From Nitrospirota bacterium (lineage in GTDB: Bacteria; Nitrospirota; Nitrospiria; SBBL01; JAADHI01): 64,000 nucleotides of DNA. Position 1 is the stretch's first letter. Every line of letters starts with the position of its first letter. Made by a program: the position numbers and the translations under genes. The stretch is taken from the NCBI GenBank assembly GCA_029261135.1, contig JAJDBX010000006.1, positions 1 through 64,000 of the forward strand, written 5' to 3'. The notes beneath the pieces are model-generated. The model was given only the letters and a program-made list of their open reading frames with translations, searched no databases and was not told where the DNA came from. Shown in pieces: positions 30,976-40,180 of this stretch.

Positions 30976-32475
30976 TTGGTTTTCATCCTGCTCTCTGCAG
31001 GATTGGGTTTGTTCTTTTTTAAGGTCGCTGTATTAGGTTTTCCGACCACGCCCGACACAGAGTCTGAAATATGGGATATTGAGGCCTCGATTTCCTTTGT
31101 TGCCAAAGACAAGCCGGTCAAACTTTCCCTCTATTTACCCCGAAATACCGAACACAATACGGTGGTCAATGAACAATTTCTATCCCGTGGCTACGGTTTG
31201 ATTTCCCGTCATGAACGTGGCAATCGACAAGCGGTCTGGTCCATTCGACAAGCCGTCGGAGAGCAAAACCTTTATTACCACGCGACAGTGCAACGTGAAG
31301 GGGCGCAGGGACGCCGCGTGTTCAAAAAGGTGCCTAAGATTGAACCTCCCAATTTTGAGGGGCCATTTTTAGAGGCGGCAAATGCCTTGGTCGCAGAAAT
31401 CGTTTCCGAATCGGCCGATGTCGACATTCTCGTGGCGGGACTTTTAAAACGGCTTCATGCAGATCAACCCAGTGACCATATCTCCTTGCTGCTAGGAAAA
31501 AAAGCAACCCTCGAAAAAAAACTACAGATCGCTGTGCGGATTTTGTCTTTACAAGGTTCGCCTGCCCGTGTGGCACACGGCATTCAGTTAAAAGAACAAG
31601 CACGGGATTTACCTTTGGTCCATTGGTTACAGGTGTTTAATGAAGGGAGTTGGTCCAATTATCACCCTGAGACTTACCAGTCCGAAATTCCAGAGGACTA
31701 TCTTTTGTGGTGGCATGGAGAAGATCGCATGTTCATTGCCAAAGGCGCAGACCAAACACGCGTGAAAATTTCGGTCAGTCTCAGCCTCGAGTCCGCAATC
31801 AATGCGCTTGTGGATCGGGGACAAGTTTTAACACCACAGCTCATGGCCTTCTCTCTTTTTAGTCTGCCCATTCATGCACAAACGACTTATCGCATTTTAT
31901 TGATGATTCCAATGGGAGCCTTGTTGCTCGTGTTTTTACGCAACATCGTCGGGGTCAAAACCTTTGGCACCTTTACCCCCGTCTTGATTGCCCTGGCTTT
32001 TCGAGAAACCGAACTCTTTTGGGGGCTTTTCTTTTTCAGCATGATGGTGGCCTTGGGTCTGAGTGTGCGCTTCTATTTGGAGCATTTGAAGCTCTTATTG
32101 GTGCCGCGCATTGCCTCTGTGTTGATTGTGGTTGTGCTCTTCATGGTGGGCTTCAGCATTGTTAGTCATAAACTGGGTCTGGTGCGAGGCTTGTCTGTGG
32201 CCATTTTCCCGATGGTGATTCTTACTATGACCATTGAGCGCATGTCTATTGTTTGGGAAGAACGCGGACCAAGCGAAGCCATGTCTCAGTGTTTTGGTAG
32301 CCTGATGGTGGCCTCTGCAGCCTATCTGCTCATGAATGTTAAAGTGATTGAACACTTACTGTTTGTGTTCCCCGAATTGCTCCTTGTTTGCCTTTCGGGT
32401 ACTTTGTTGATTGGCCGCTACAACGGCTACCGATTGACCGAATTAATTCGCTTCAAGGTTTTTACAAGGGCCTAA
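30976..32475 (+). CDS. inactive transglutaminase-like periplasmic domain fused to 7-TM domain
   Basis: N-terminal TM, periplasmic region, C-terminal 7 TM (GTFTPVLIALAFRET...); start may lie upstream. Confidence 0.82.
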   Translation: MVFILLSAGLGLFFFKVAVLGFPTTPDTESEIWDIEASISFVAKDKPVKLSLYLPRNTEHNTVVNEQFLSRGYGLISRHERGNRQAVWSIRQAVGEQNLYYHATVQREGAQGRRVFKKVPKIEPPNFEGPFLEAANALVAEIVSESADVDILVAGLLKRLHADQPSDHISLLLGKKATLEKKLQIAVRILSLQGSPARVAHGIQLKEQARDLPLVHWLQVFNEGSWSNYHPETYQSEIPEDYLLWWHGEDRMFIAKGADQTRVKISVSLSLESAINALVDRGQVLTPQLMAFSLFSLPIHAQTTYRILLMIPMGALLLVFLRNIVGVKTFGTFTPVLIALAFRETELFWGLFFFSMMVALGLSVRFYLEHLKLLLVPRIASVLIVVVLFMVGFSIVSHKLGLVRGLSVAIFPMVILTMTIERMSIVWEERGPSEAMSQCFGSLMVASAAYLLMNVKVIEHLLFVFPELLLVCLSGTLLIGRYNGYRLTELIRFKVFTRA

Positions 32476-32476
32476 T

Positions 32477-33421
32477 ATGCTTAAAACCCTGCAAGCCCTC
32501 AGAGAAAAAGGCGTGATAGGCATCAATCAACGCAATGCCGATTTCATTCTGCCCTACAACCCACGCCATCTTTATCCTCTGGTTGACGACAAACTCCGCA
32601 CAAAAAAGCTGGCTGCTGAAAAAGGCTTGGGGGTGCCAGAGTTGTACGGTGTGGTGGAGATCGTTCGACAAACACAGGATTTGCCGCAAGTGCTCGCGCC
32701 CTACGACGACTTTGTCATCAAGCCAGCGCATGGCAGTGGCGGGTCGGGCATCTTGATCGTATCGGGGCGACGAAAAAAACTCTTCCGAAAACCGAGCGGT
32801 GCCTTGCTGAAAGAAAGTGAAGTCATTCACCATGTCATCAATACTTTAAGTGGCATGTACAGCTTGGGCGGACATCCTGATTCGGCTTTGATCGAATATC
32901 GCATCCAAGTCGATCCGCTCTTGGAATCTATTTCATTTCAGGGTGTACCTGATATTCGGATTATTGTTTTCTTCGGCGTCCCTGTATTGTCGATGGTCCG
33001 CTTGCCCACGCGCCTCTCGAACGGCAAAGCCAATTTGCATCAGGGCGCCATTGGCGCGGGCGTGGATATTCCCAACGGTGTCACGCTCGATGCGGTTTCT
33101 TTCAATGACGTGGTCACAGAGCATCCCGACACAGGAAACCCGATTGCAGGCGTTTCCATTCCAGAATGGGACAAGTTATTGTATTTTGCCTCTCAATGTT
33201 ACGAATTGACCGGCCTCGGGTATCAAGGCATCGACATCGTTTTAGATAAAGACAAAGGCCCGCTGATTTTGGAACTGAATGCTCGTCCCGGCCTCAACAT
33301 TCAAATCGCAAATATGACGGGCCTCTTGCATCGACTGCGCTTGGTCGAAAAACACCGACACGAACTGGGCAGCGCAAAAACGCGCGTCGATTTCGCGAAA
33401 ACACAGTTTGCTCGAAAATAG
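32477..33421 (+). CDS. alpha-L-glutamate ligase-like ATP-grasp protein
   Basis: FVIKPAHGSGGSGI, DIRIIVFFGVPVLSMVRLPT, LILELNARPGLNIQIAN. Confidence 0.88.
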   Translation: MLKTLQALREKGVIGINQRNADFILPYNPRHLYPLVDDKLRTKKLAAEKGLGVPELYGVVEIVRQTQDLPQVLAPYDDFVIKPAHGSGGSGILIVSGRRKKLFRKPSGALLKESEVIHHVINTLSGMYSLGGHPDSALIEYRIQVDPLLESISFQGVPDIRIIVFFGVPVLSMVRLPTRLSNGKANLHQGAIGAGVDIPNGVTLDAVSFNDVVTEHPDTGNPIAGVSIPEWDKLLYFASQCYELTGLGYQGIDIVLDKDKGPLILELNARPGLNIQIANMTGLLHRLRLVEKHRHELGSAKTRVDFAKTQFARK

Positions 33422-33525
33422 AATCCAACTTTGGTACTGATTTTATGGCCTTTTGTGATCAAAACTTTTTCCTCTTTTTTCGATGATCGCGGCAAGACTG
33501 CCTTAATTTCACATCAAGACACAAT

Positions 33526-35418
33526 ATGGAAAGTCCCCACACCAGTTTTATTTTTGCCATCGCACTGGCCGCCGGCGTTTTTGCACAAAGCATCGCGCGT
33601 CATCTTCGTATTCCCGGCATCGTCATCCTGCTCGCTTTTGGAGTAATTCTCGGACAAGAAGGACTCGCTTGGGTGGTTCCGGAGTCTCTCGGAGCGGGTC
33701 TTTTTGCCATTGTGGATTTTGCGGTGGCAATTATTCTTTTTGAAGGGGGATTGAGTTTAGAAATCTCTCGGCTCCGACGTGAAGAATCGGCCATTCGCAA
33801 ACTGATCACCCTCGGGGCCCTGGTCACCTTGTTTGGCGGATGTGTGGCCGTCTTAGTTTTTCTGCAATGGTCTTTTAGTCTGGCGCTACTTTTTGGGAGC
33901 CTGGTGGTCGTCACTGGCCCCACTGTCGTGTCCCCGCTCGTGCGAAACCTTCGCCTTAAAACTAAAGTCAAAACTATTCTCGAAGCGGAAGGGGTCTTGA
34001 TTGATCCCATTGGCGCGATTCTAGCGGTACTCGTATTGGAAATTGTAATTACTCCCGACTTTTTGACTGTTGCCAGCGCCCTGGGCAATGTCGTCATTTG
34101 GCTTATTGTGGGGGCGCTCTCCGGGGTGGCCGGAGGACTTTTAGTCGGATGGCTGTTACGCCTGGGCACACTCATCCCCAAGGGATACGAAAATATTTTT
34201 ACCTTGGCATCTGTTCTATTGCTTTTCGAAGGCTCAAATCACCTGGTCTCACAGAGCGGAATTCTCGCGGTCACCATTTCCGGTGTCGTGGTGGGGAATA
34301 TGAAAACCTCGGTCGGACGGGAGCTTCGCGAATTTAAGGATCAGCTCACCGTGCTCCTGGTGGGACTGCTGTTTATTTTGCTTGCTGCGGATGTGCGTTT
34401 AGATGATATTCGCAATCTCGGATGGGCGGGTGCAGGGGTGATTGTCGTGCTGATCCTTATTGTGCGCCCGCTCAATGTTTGGGTTTCGACACGAAATTCG
34501 GATCTGAGTTTTCGGGAAAAGATTTTTATCGCCTGGATCGCGCCCAGAGGGATCATTGCTGCAGCCATTGCATCTCTGACAAGTGCAACCATGAATAACA
34601 TGGGGATTGATGGCGGAGATGACCTGAGGGCACTCGTTTTTTTAACCATCGCTTCTACAGTCTTCCTTGCAGGATTGACAGCCGGACCGCTGGCCATGCT
34701 ACTTGGCATTCGGCTTCCCGGCAGGGATCACATCGCCATTCTTGGCGCACGAGGCTTGGGCCTGCTTTTGGGAGAAGAATTTCGAAAATACAAGCGCACC
34801 GTCGTCTTTCTTGATTCTGATCCCAAACTTTGCGAGCAGGCCGAAGCAGCAGGTTTTCGTGTCGTTTTCGGAAATGCCTTAGAAGAACGGACGCTGCTTC
34901 GCGCGCGTTTCGAGTTGGTCGGCACCGTCATCGGGGTAACCTCTAACAACCACCTGAACAGCTCTTTTGTGAGCCAGGCGAAAAAGCTTTTTAAAGTCCC
35001 AAAATCTTATATCGCGGTGGATAAATTGAAGGAGGAACTCACCCCGGACTACATCCGAGGGCAAGGGGAAGATGTACTTTTTGAAGGACCGCATGACACG
35101 GAACGCTGGGATGTGCGTTTTCGCCACAAAGACTTAGCCGTCGAGCTTTTTTCTTTTTTCCCGATCATGAAGGGAGAGAGGAGCGAAAATCGGACCGAAC
35201 AGGAAAAACAGACAAAGGCCCTGAAAAACAGCGAGCAATTTGTCATGCTGACCGTCGAGCGTGGCGAGCTTATCTTTCCCATGTCGCTCGGTTTTAAAGC
35301 CAAGGAAGGGGATATTGCCTCCGTCGCGATTTATATGCCAGAGCGGGACACTGCATTACAGATGCTGCTTGAACTGGGTTGGCGCTTGACTACCAGCCCG
35401 CAGGAGGAGGATCAATGA
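33526..35418 (+). CDS. CPA1-type Na+/H+ (cation/proton) antiporter with TrkA-N/C domains
   Basis: about 12 TM, LFEGGLSLEISRLRR, VVTGPTVVSPL, EAEGVLIDPIGAI; C-terminal Rossmann HIAILGARGLGLLLG. Confidence 0.92.
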   Translation: MESPHTSFIFAIALAAGVFAQSIARHLRIPGIVILLAFGVILGQEGLAWVVPESLGAGLFAIVDFAVAIILFEGGLSLEISRLRREESAIRKLITLGALVTLFGGCVAVLVFLQWSFSLALLFGSLVVVTGPTVVSPLVRNLRLKTKVKTILEAEGVLIDPIGAILAVLVLEIVITPDFLTVASALGNVVIWLIVGALSGVAGGLLVGWLLRLGTLIPKGYENIFTLASVLLLFEGSNHLVSQSGILAVTISGVVVGNMKTSVGRELREFKDQLTVLLVGLLFILLAADVRLDDIRNLGWAGAGVIVVLILIVRPLNVWVSTRNSDLSFREKIFIAWIAPRGIIAAAIASLTSATMNNMGIDGGDDLRALVFLTIASTVFLAGLTAGPLAMLLGIRLPGRDHIAILGARGLGLLLGEEFRKYKRTVVFLDSDPKLCEQAEAAGFRVVFGNALEERTLLRARFELVGTVIGVTSNNHLNSSFVSQAKKLFKVPKSYIAVDKLKEELTPDYIRGQGEDVLFEGPHDTERWDVRFRHKDLAVELFSFFPIMKGERSENRTEQEKQTKALKNSEQFVMLTVERGELIFPMSLGFKAKEGDIASVAIYMPERDTALQMLLELGWRLTTSPQEEDQ

Positions 35419-35431
35419 TGACTTGCCTTAA

Positions 35432-35535
35432 CTCGGGAATGTGACACTAGGAATGATCCGAATAAAAACTCTGGATGGTCTGCCAGGCGTCTTTCGCCGT
35501 TTCGACATACTGAAATAGTTTCAGATCTTCGGGAT
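35432..35535 (-). pseudogene. C-terminal remnant, possibly LOG/TIGR00730 family
   Basis: minus-strand reading DPEDLKLFQYVETAKDAWQTIQSFYSDHS*. Confidence 0.4.
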
Positions 35536-35537
35536 CA

Positions 35538-35640
35538 GTGGGCATCGCCCTGATTACGGGCATGGATCGGATGCTGGATATGAGCCGGACGGCCATTAAC
35601 GTCAGCGGTAATTTGGTGGCGGCCAATCTGAATGGGCTGT
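35538..35640 (+). pseudogene. C-terminal remnant of dicarboxylate/glutamate:cation symporter (DAACS)
   Basis: GIALITGMDRMLDMSRTAINVSGNLVAA resembles the DAACS motif; no N-terminal transporter. Confidence 0.65.
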
Positions 35641-35817
35641 TTTATTGTTTAAAAATCGCTTCACAGCTGGGTAAGGATTGGAGGCATTGTTTAGGCATTG
35701 AAAAGACCATCACAGAGCAAGAACCTATTTTTTTGAGTACCTCGACTTTTTTTCTGTTATGCTGCTTTTTAATTTTCTATGGCCTTAGGCTGAGCCCTTG
35801 GATGGAGAGAATCAGGA

Positions 35818-36645
35818 TTGAATGATTTGAAAAACGAGGTTGTGAGCACACAACAGGTGGAGATCAAACCCTGGTGGGGTGGGTTTTCCATGCCCCAAAA
35901 TCAAACCGGGTACTGGCAAATCGGCCCATTGAATCTATATATTCGTCGTGTCCGTCAGGAATGGCATGTCGCATCCGAATGTTTGCGAGATGTATTGGAT
36001 CGCACGCTTGATGTCTCTTTCAATGCCGAATTTCCCAACCGTCCCGACTTGGTGTTCTCTCGCTTTGCTTTTCGGGAAACGACAAAGAATCTGTCGATTT
36101 TACCGCAATTGTCAGACCGGGCTGTGGTCATTCGCCCCGAAGCCCCCCTCTACATTCCCGCCGGGGAAGAGGTCACTTTGTTTGTGAGTCTTCCCGTGTG
36201 GATTCGCATTGAAGCTGGAAACCCAGCCAAATTCCTACAGGAGCTCCCCATTTATCGGCCTTCAGATACCTGGTTTGGCCCCTCGACGCGTGAAGGAGAC
36301 TTGTGTTATGCCAGCCGGACCAGTGCACGTTTGAATGTAAACGATGTGCCTTTTCGTCCGCATCGTGCGGTGGCTTCCGTTGTGATTCGAAACGCCGCAG
36401 AGGATCCTTTATTTGTTGAACGACTCAATGTGACGGCCCAACACCTTTCACTCTTTGCGACCCCGGATGGCTACCTCTGGACGCAAGGCATGATTTTGGA
36501 GCGGGAAGAAGATGGAGAAGCCGTGCAAGTTCACTTTGAAAAGACCGCCCCCGCGGTTGCGAAAGACGCTGTCTTGCTCTCCGGTCCGCGCATTGATTCG
36601 GAAGACAATTTGCTGACACGCGCCTTTCACAATTTTTTTGCTTGA
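35818..36645 (+). CDS. DUF432-type protein
   Basis: WWGGFSMPQNQTGYWQIGPLNLYIRRVRQEWHV ... RPEAPLYIPAGEEVTLFVSLPVW; followed by mscS. Confidence 0.75.
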   Translation: MNDLKNEVVSTQQVEIKPWWGGFSMPQNQTGYWQIGPLNLYIRRVRQEWHVASECLRDVLDRTLDVSFNAEFPNRPDLVFSRFAFRETTKNLSILPQLSDRAVVIRPEAPLYIPAGEEVTLFVSLPVWIRIEAGNPAKFLQELPIYRPSDTWFGPSTREGDLCYASRTSARLNVNDVPFRPHRAVASVVIRNAAEDPLFVERLNVTAQHLSLFATPDGYLWTQGMILEREEDGEAVQVHFEKTAPAVAKDAVLLSGPRIDSEDNLLTRAFHNFFA

Positions 36646-36667
36646 AACCTGACTGGAGCATCTTGAG

Positions 36668-37546
36668 ATGAAAATGGTCATGGAGTTTTTGCAATCTGAT
36701 CAGGCCGCACTCGTGATTCGCGCAGCCATTATTTTTGTGCTCGGTCTTATTTTGGCCAAACCCATGAGTTCCGCAGTCGCGCGTTTATGCCTGAAACATG
36801 TCACCCCGCAGCAAGACATGCTGATCAAGCGTTTTTCTTATTACGCCATCGTGCTCATGGCGATCATCTCCGGTCTCAATGAGCTGGGCTTTCAATTGAG
36901 TGTGCTCTTGGGGGCAGCCGGTGTGCTGACCGTCGCGGTGGGTTTCGCGGCGCAAACTTCCGTGTCGAATTTGATCAGCGGTTTGTTTTTGATTGTGGAG
37001 CGCCCTTTCGGTGTGGGCGATGTGATTACGGTGGGGTCCACCACGGGAGAGGTGCTTTCGATTGATCTTTTATCCGTTAAGTTGAGAAAATTCGACAATC
37101 TTTTTGTGCGTATTCCCAACGAAACGCTTGTGAAGTCGGAAATCACCAACATCACCCAGTTTCCCATCCGTCGCATTGATCTCATTTTAGGCGTGGCTTA
37201 CAAAGAAGACCTCGAACGTGTTCAAGACATTTTATTTAAAATAGCGGATCGTAATCCCCTCTGTCTGGAAGAACCCGTGCCACTTTATATTCTTCAAGGA
37301 TTTGGTGATTCTGCTGTGAATATGCAGTTTTCGGTATGGGTGGCGCGTGCAAATTTCTTGGCGGTGAGAAACACGATCCAAACTGAAATTAAAAAAGTGT
37401 TTGACGCCGAAGGCATCGAGATTCCTTTTCCCCATCGCACACTCTATGCGGGCAGTGTCACCGAACCTTTTCCGGTGTGTGTTGTGGATCCTGCGTCGCT
37501 CACTTCTCCCGCTGTCCCACGGACGAAAAAGTCAGAATCAGACTAA
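36668..37546 (+). CDS. MscS family mechanosensitive channel
   Basis: AAGVLTVAVGFAAQTSVSNLISGLFLIVERPFGVGDVI, IPNETLVKSEITN. Confidence 0.93.
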   Translation: MKMVMEFLQSDQAALVIRAAIIFVLGLILAKPMSSAVARLCLKHVTPQQDMLIKRFSYYAIVLMAIISGLNELGFQLSVLLGAAGVLTVAVGFAAQTSVSNLISGLFLIVERPFGVGDVITVGSTTGEVLSIDLLSVKLRKFDNLFVRIPNETLVKSEITNITQFPIRRIDLILGVAYKEDLERVQDILFKIADRNPLCLEEPVPLYILQGFGDSAVNMQFSVWVARANFLAVRNTIQTEIKKVFDAEGIEIPFPHRTLYAGSVTEPFPVCVVDPASLTSPAVPRTKKSESD

Positions 37547-37576
37547 GATCTGTGTTACGCAAATACTTGGACGTGC

Positions 37577-37969
37577 TCAGGACTTCACCACAAATGCCTT
37601 GTAGATCCACGCGATGCCAAGTCCCGCCAACACCAACCAGATGACAACAATCACCGCGCCTGCAACGCGGCTCACGGGTTTTCCCTTCTGTATGTTTTCC
37701 TGCACCTGTGCTCGGCATTCCGCCAACACTTGATGAGGAACGCACTTGATCGACAGAGCGATGCCTATTGGAATCAGGATGAGATCATCCAAATAGCCCA
37801 AAACCGGCACAAAGTCCGGGATTAAATCAATGGGGCTGAAGGCATAAGCGACGATGGCAGCCACGAGGAGTTTCGCATACCAAGGCGTTCTGGGGTCACG
37901 CGCAGCAAGGTAAAGCGCAAAGCTCTCGGCCTTAAGATGACATACGCGCTGTTTTAGTTCTTCGAGCAA
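37577..37969 (-). CDS. YkvA/DUF1232 membrane protein
   Basis: TPWYAKLLVAAIVAYAFSPIDLIPDFVPVLGYLDDLILIP. Confidence 0.9.
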   Translation of the reverse strand: MLEELKQRVCHLKAESFALYLAARDPRTPWYAKLLVAAIVAYAFSPIDLIPDFVPVLGYLDDLILIPIGIALSIKCVPHQVLAECRAQVQENIQKGKPVSRVAGAVIVVIWLVLAGLGIAWIYKAFVVKS

Positions 37970-38041
37970 TATCTTACCGTTTCAAGTCAGGTTCTACAAA
38001 CCTTCGCCAATGACTGCAGGGCAGCGTCTATCCGCTGTCGG

Positions 38042-39349
38042 CTACAACATGCCCGAGAGTGCGGTTGCGATGCTGAGGAAGGCAAAAAAGCCGACAACAT
38101 CGGTGACGGTCGTTAGAATGATTGAAGACGATTGCGCGGGGTCTTGCCCCAAGGACGAGAGCACGATGGGGATGATGACGCCAGAGAGTGCGGCGGCCAA
38201 CATGGCAATCACCATCGAGACACCAATGACCAACATGAGCCCCACCGAACGGCTCCACACATAAACCCCTGCAGCGGTCATGAGCGCGATGGCAAGCCCA
38301 TTGATCGCGGCGGCACCGACCTCTTTTCGAACCACACGCAGCCACTGACTGCTTCCGATTTCACGCAATGCTAATCCGCGCATGGTTACCGCCAGGGCCT
38401 GGGCGCCGGTATTGCCGGATTGCCCCGCCACAACTGGAAGCAATACGGCTAAAGCCGTAAATTGGGCGATGAGGGCCTCAAACCAACCCACCACCGCAGC
38501 AGCGAGAAAAGCCGTAATGAGATTGATCGAAAGCCAAGGCAGGCGTTTTTGGACGACAAAGCACACACCAGAAAGCGCATGTTCGTCGCGGCTGGCCCCA
38601 ACCATGGTCAGCATGTCTGCGCTGCTTTCTTCCCGGACCGTGTCCATCAAGGCATCGTAAGGGATGATGCCAATGAGGCGGTTTGAAAGATCCACAACAG
38701 GCAGGTCGGTCACGTGGTGCTGCTTTAAGAGCTCACCAACTTCTTCCCGTGTGGCGGTTGCCGTGACCCGCGTCCGCACAGGTTTAGACAGAGACTGAAG
38801 GGATTCGGCGCCGTCGGCCATGGCCAGTTGATTCAGCTCGACCATGTGCTGCAATACCCCCGCGTCATCGATGATATAAAGCTGCCGCGTAAATCGGGGC
38901 CGGTATTTTCTAATCTGGTGCATTGCTTCACGCGCGGTCAGGGATTCTTGCAAAGGCAGAAAGTTGGTGTCCATCAAGCCGCCTGCACTTTCTTCCCGGT
39001 ACTGAACGAGGGATACTAATTCGCGCCGTCGTAGGCCATCCACCGAGGCCAGGGCCTGTTCGCGCAGCGCCTCAGAAAGACGGACCAGGACGCGGGCCGT
39101 CAGCACCGGATCGCCCCGATTCAAGAGGAATCGCGAGGCCGGTTCCGGTAGTTTTTTTAAAACTTCCGTGGCCACTTCCAAGGTTAGGCCGTCCCATAAG
39201 GCTACCATTTCTGCGACGGGTTGCAGGGTGAGTAGTACAACAATTTCGGTGATCGGCAAGGTGTTAATCGCCTGTTGCGCTTTTTCGGGATGAAGACGGA
39301 TGTAGGCTTGATTTAAGCTCTGAACCGCGTGCGTGGACTGGCCCGTCAC
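38042..39349 (-). CDS. mgtE: MgtE magnesium transporter
   Basis: MgtE_N repeats, CBS pair, VLLPVVAGQSGNTGAQALAVTMRGLAL TM domain. Confidence 0.93.
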   Translation of the reverse strand: MTGQSTHAVQSLNQAYIRLHPEKAQQAINTLPITEIVVLLTLQPVAEMVALWDGLTLEVATEVLKKLPEPASRFLLNRGDPVLTARVLVRLSEALREQALASVDGLRRRELVSLVQYREESAGGLMDTNFLPLQESLTAREAMHQIRKYRPRFTRQLYIIDDAGVLQHMVELNQLAMADGAESLQSLSKPVRTRVTATATREEVGELLKQHHVTDLPVVDLSNRLIGIIPYDALMDTVREESSADMLTMVGASRDEHALSGVCFVVQKRLPWLSINLITAFLAAAVVGWFEALIAQFTALAVLLPVVAGQSGNTGAQALAVTMRGLALREIGSSQWLRVVRKEVGAAAINGLAIALMTAAGVYVWSRSVGLMLVIGVSMVIAMLAAALSGVIIPIVLSSLGQDPAQSSSIILTTVTDVVGFFAFLSIATALSGML

Positions 39350-40179
39350 TGTACTTCTCCTTTTTGAGTGCGTTCGTTACTCAGGATTCCGTCCAAAAGT
39401 TTCGCCAAGGTCAACCAATAGAGGCCCGTGAGCGAAAGCAGCCCATCCAAGCCGTCTTGTTGCACCACGGGATTTTCGCCCGTGCTGGCTTTTAAGCGCG
39501 TAAATTCCAGAACGCCGAGTAAAACGTTGTCTTTTCCAACGACAGGCAAATCGCGATGTGCCTCCCAAGCGGGTAGGGACAGCAGTTGATCCGTGCCCGT
39601 GTTGACGGAGATGGCATGGGTTTTTGGCGTCACTATTTCTTTAAGATTGGCCTTCGGATTGCAACTGAGCAAGGTGCCGACTAAGACAAAACCCTTCAGG
39701 CGATGGGCATCGTCCACTACATAAATTTCATTGCGGATCCGATAACGAAAACGCTTCACGCGCCGAAGCGCGTCGGATAGACTCAATCCCAGAGGCAACA
39801 TGTTAACTTCGATATTCATTAAATCGCCCGCGCACAAGCTTTCATAGTCGAGGAGGGATCGCATGCGACGACGTCTTTTTGTCGACAGGACCTCATCCAA
39901 GCACGTCTGTTTTTCAGGCGCGAGCAGCGCATAAATGCGTGCGGCCTGCTCAACGGGGACCTCAGTTAACAGTTTGGCCGAGAGGTTGTTTTCTAGTAAA
40001 GCAAGGGTCGTGCTTGCGGCTCCGGGCAGCATCGCCGCCAGCACGGGAACGACGTCTTTGGATGGCAGTTCAGAAAATAGCGCAGCGACATCGACCGAGG
40101 AAAGCAATTCCAAACTCCGGGCCGCTTCACTGGGGTAGCGAGAGAGAAATTCCAAGGTCAGTGGATTTGCGGTTTTCAT
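39346..40179 (-). CDS. MgtE-like N-domain + CBS protein lacking the TM domain
   Basis: MgtE_N-like helices and CBS motifs, ends without TM; 4-nt overlap with mgtE. Confidence 0.78.
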   Translation of the reverse strand: MKTANPLTLEFLSRYPSEAARSLELLSSVDVAALFSELPSKDVVPVLAAMLPGAASTTLALLENNLSAKLLTEVPVEQAARIYALLAPEKQTCLDEVLSTKRRRRMRSLLDYESLCAGDLMNIEVNMLPLGLSLSDALRRVKRFRYRIRNEIYVVDDAHRLKGFVLVGTLLSCNPKANLKEIVTPKTHAISVNTGTDQLLSLPAWEAHRDLPVVGKDNVLLGVLEFTRLKASTGENPVVQQDGLDGLLSLTGLYWLTLAKLLDGILSNERTQKGEVQ

Positions 40180-40180
40180 T

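Noticed and set aside
33600-34709. Long minus-strand ORFs (193 aa, 122 aa) opposite the antiporter
   Set aside because: Low-complexity Ser/Thr/Arg/Pro shadow translations antisense to a well-supported transporter CDS; no recognisable domain.
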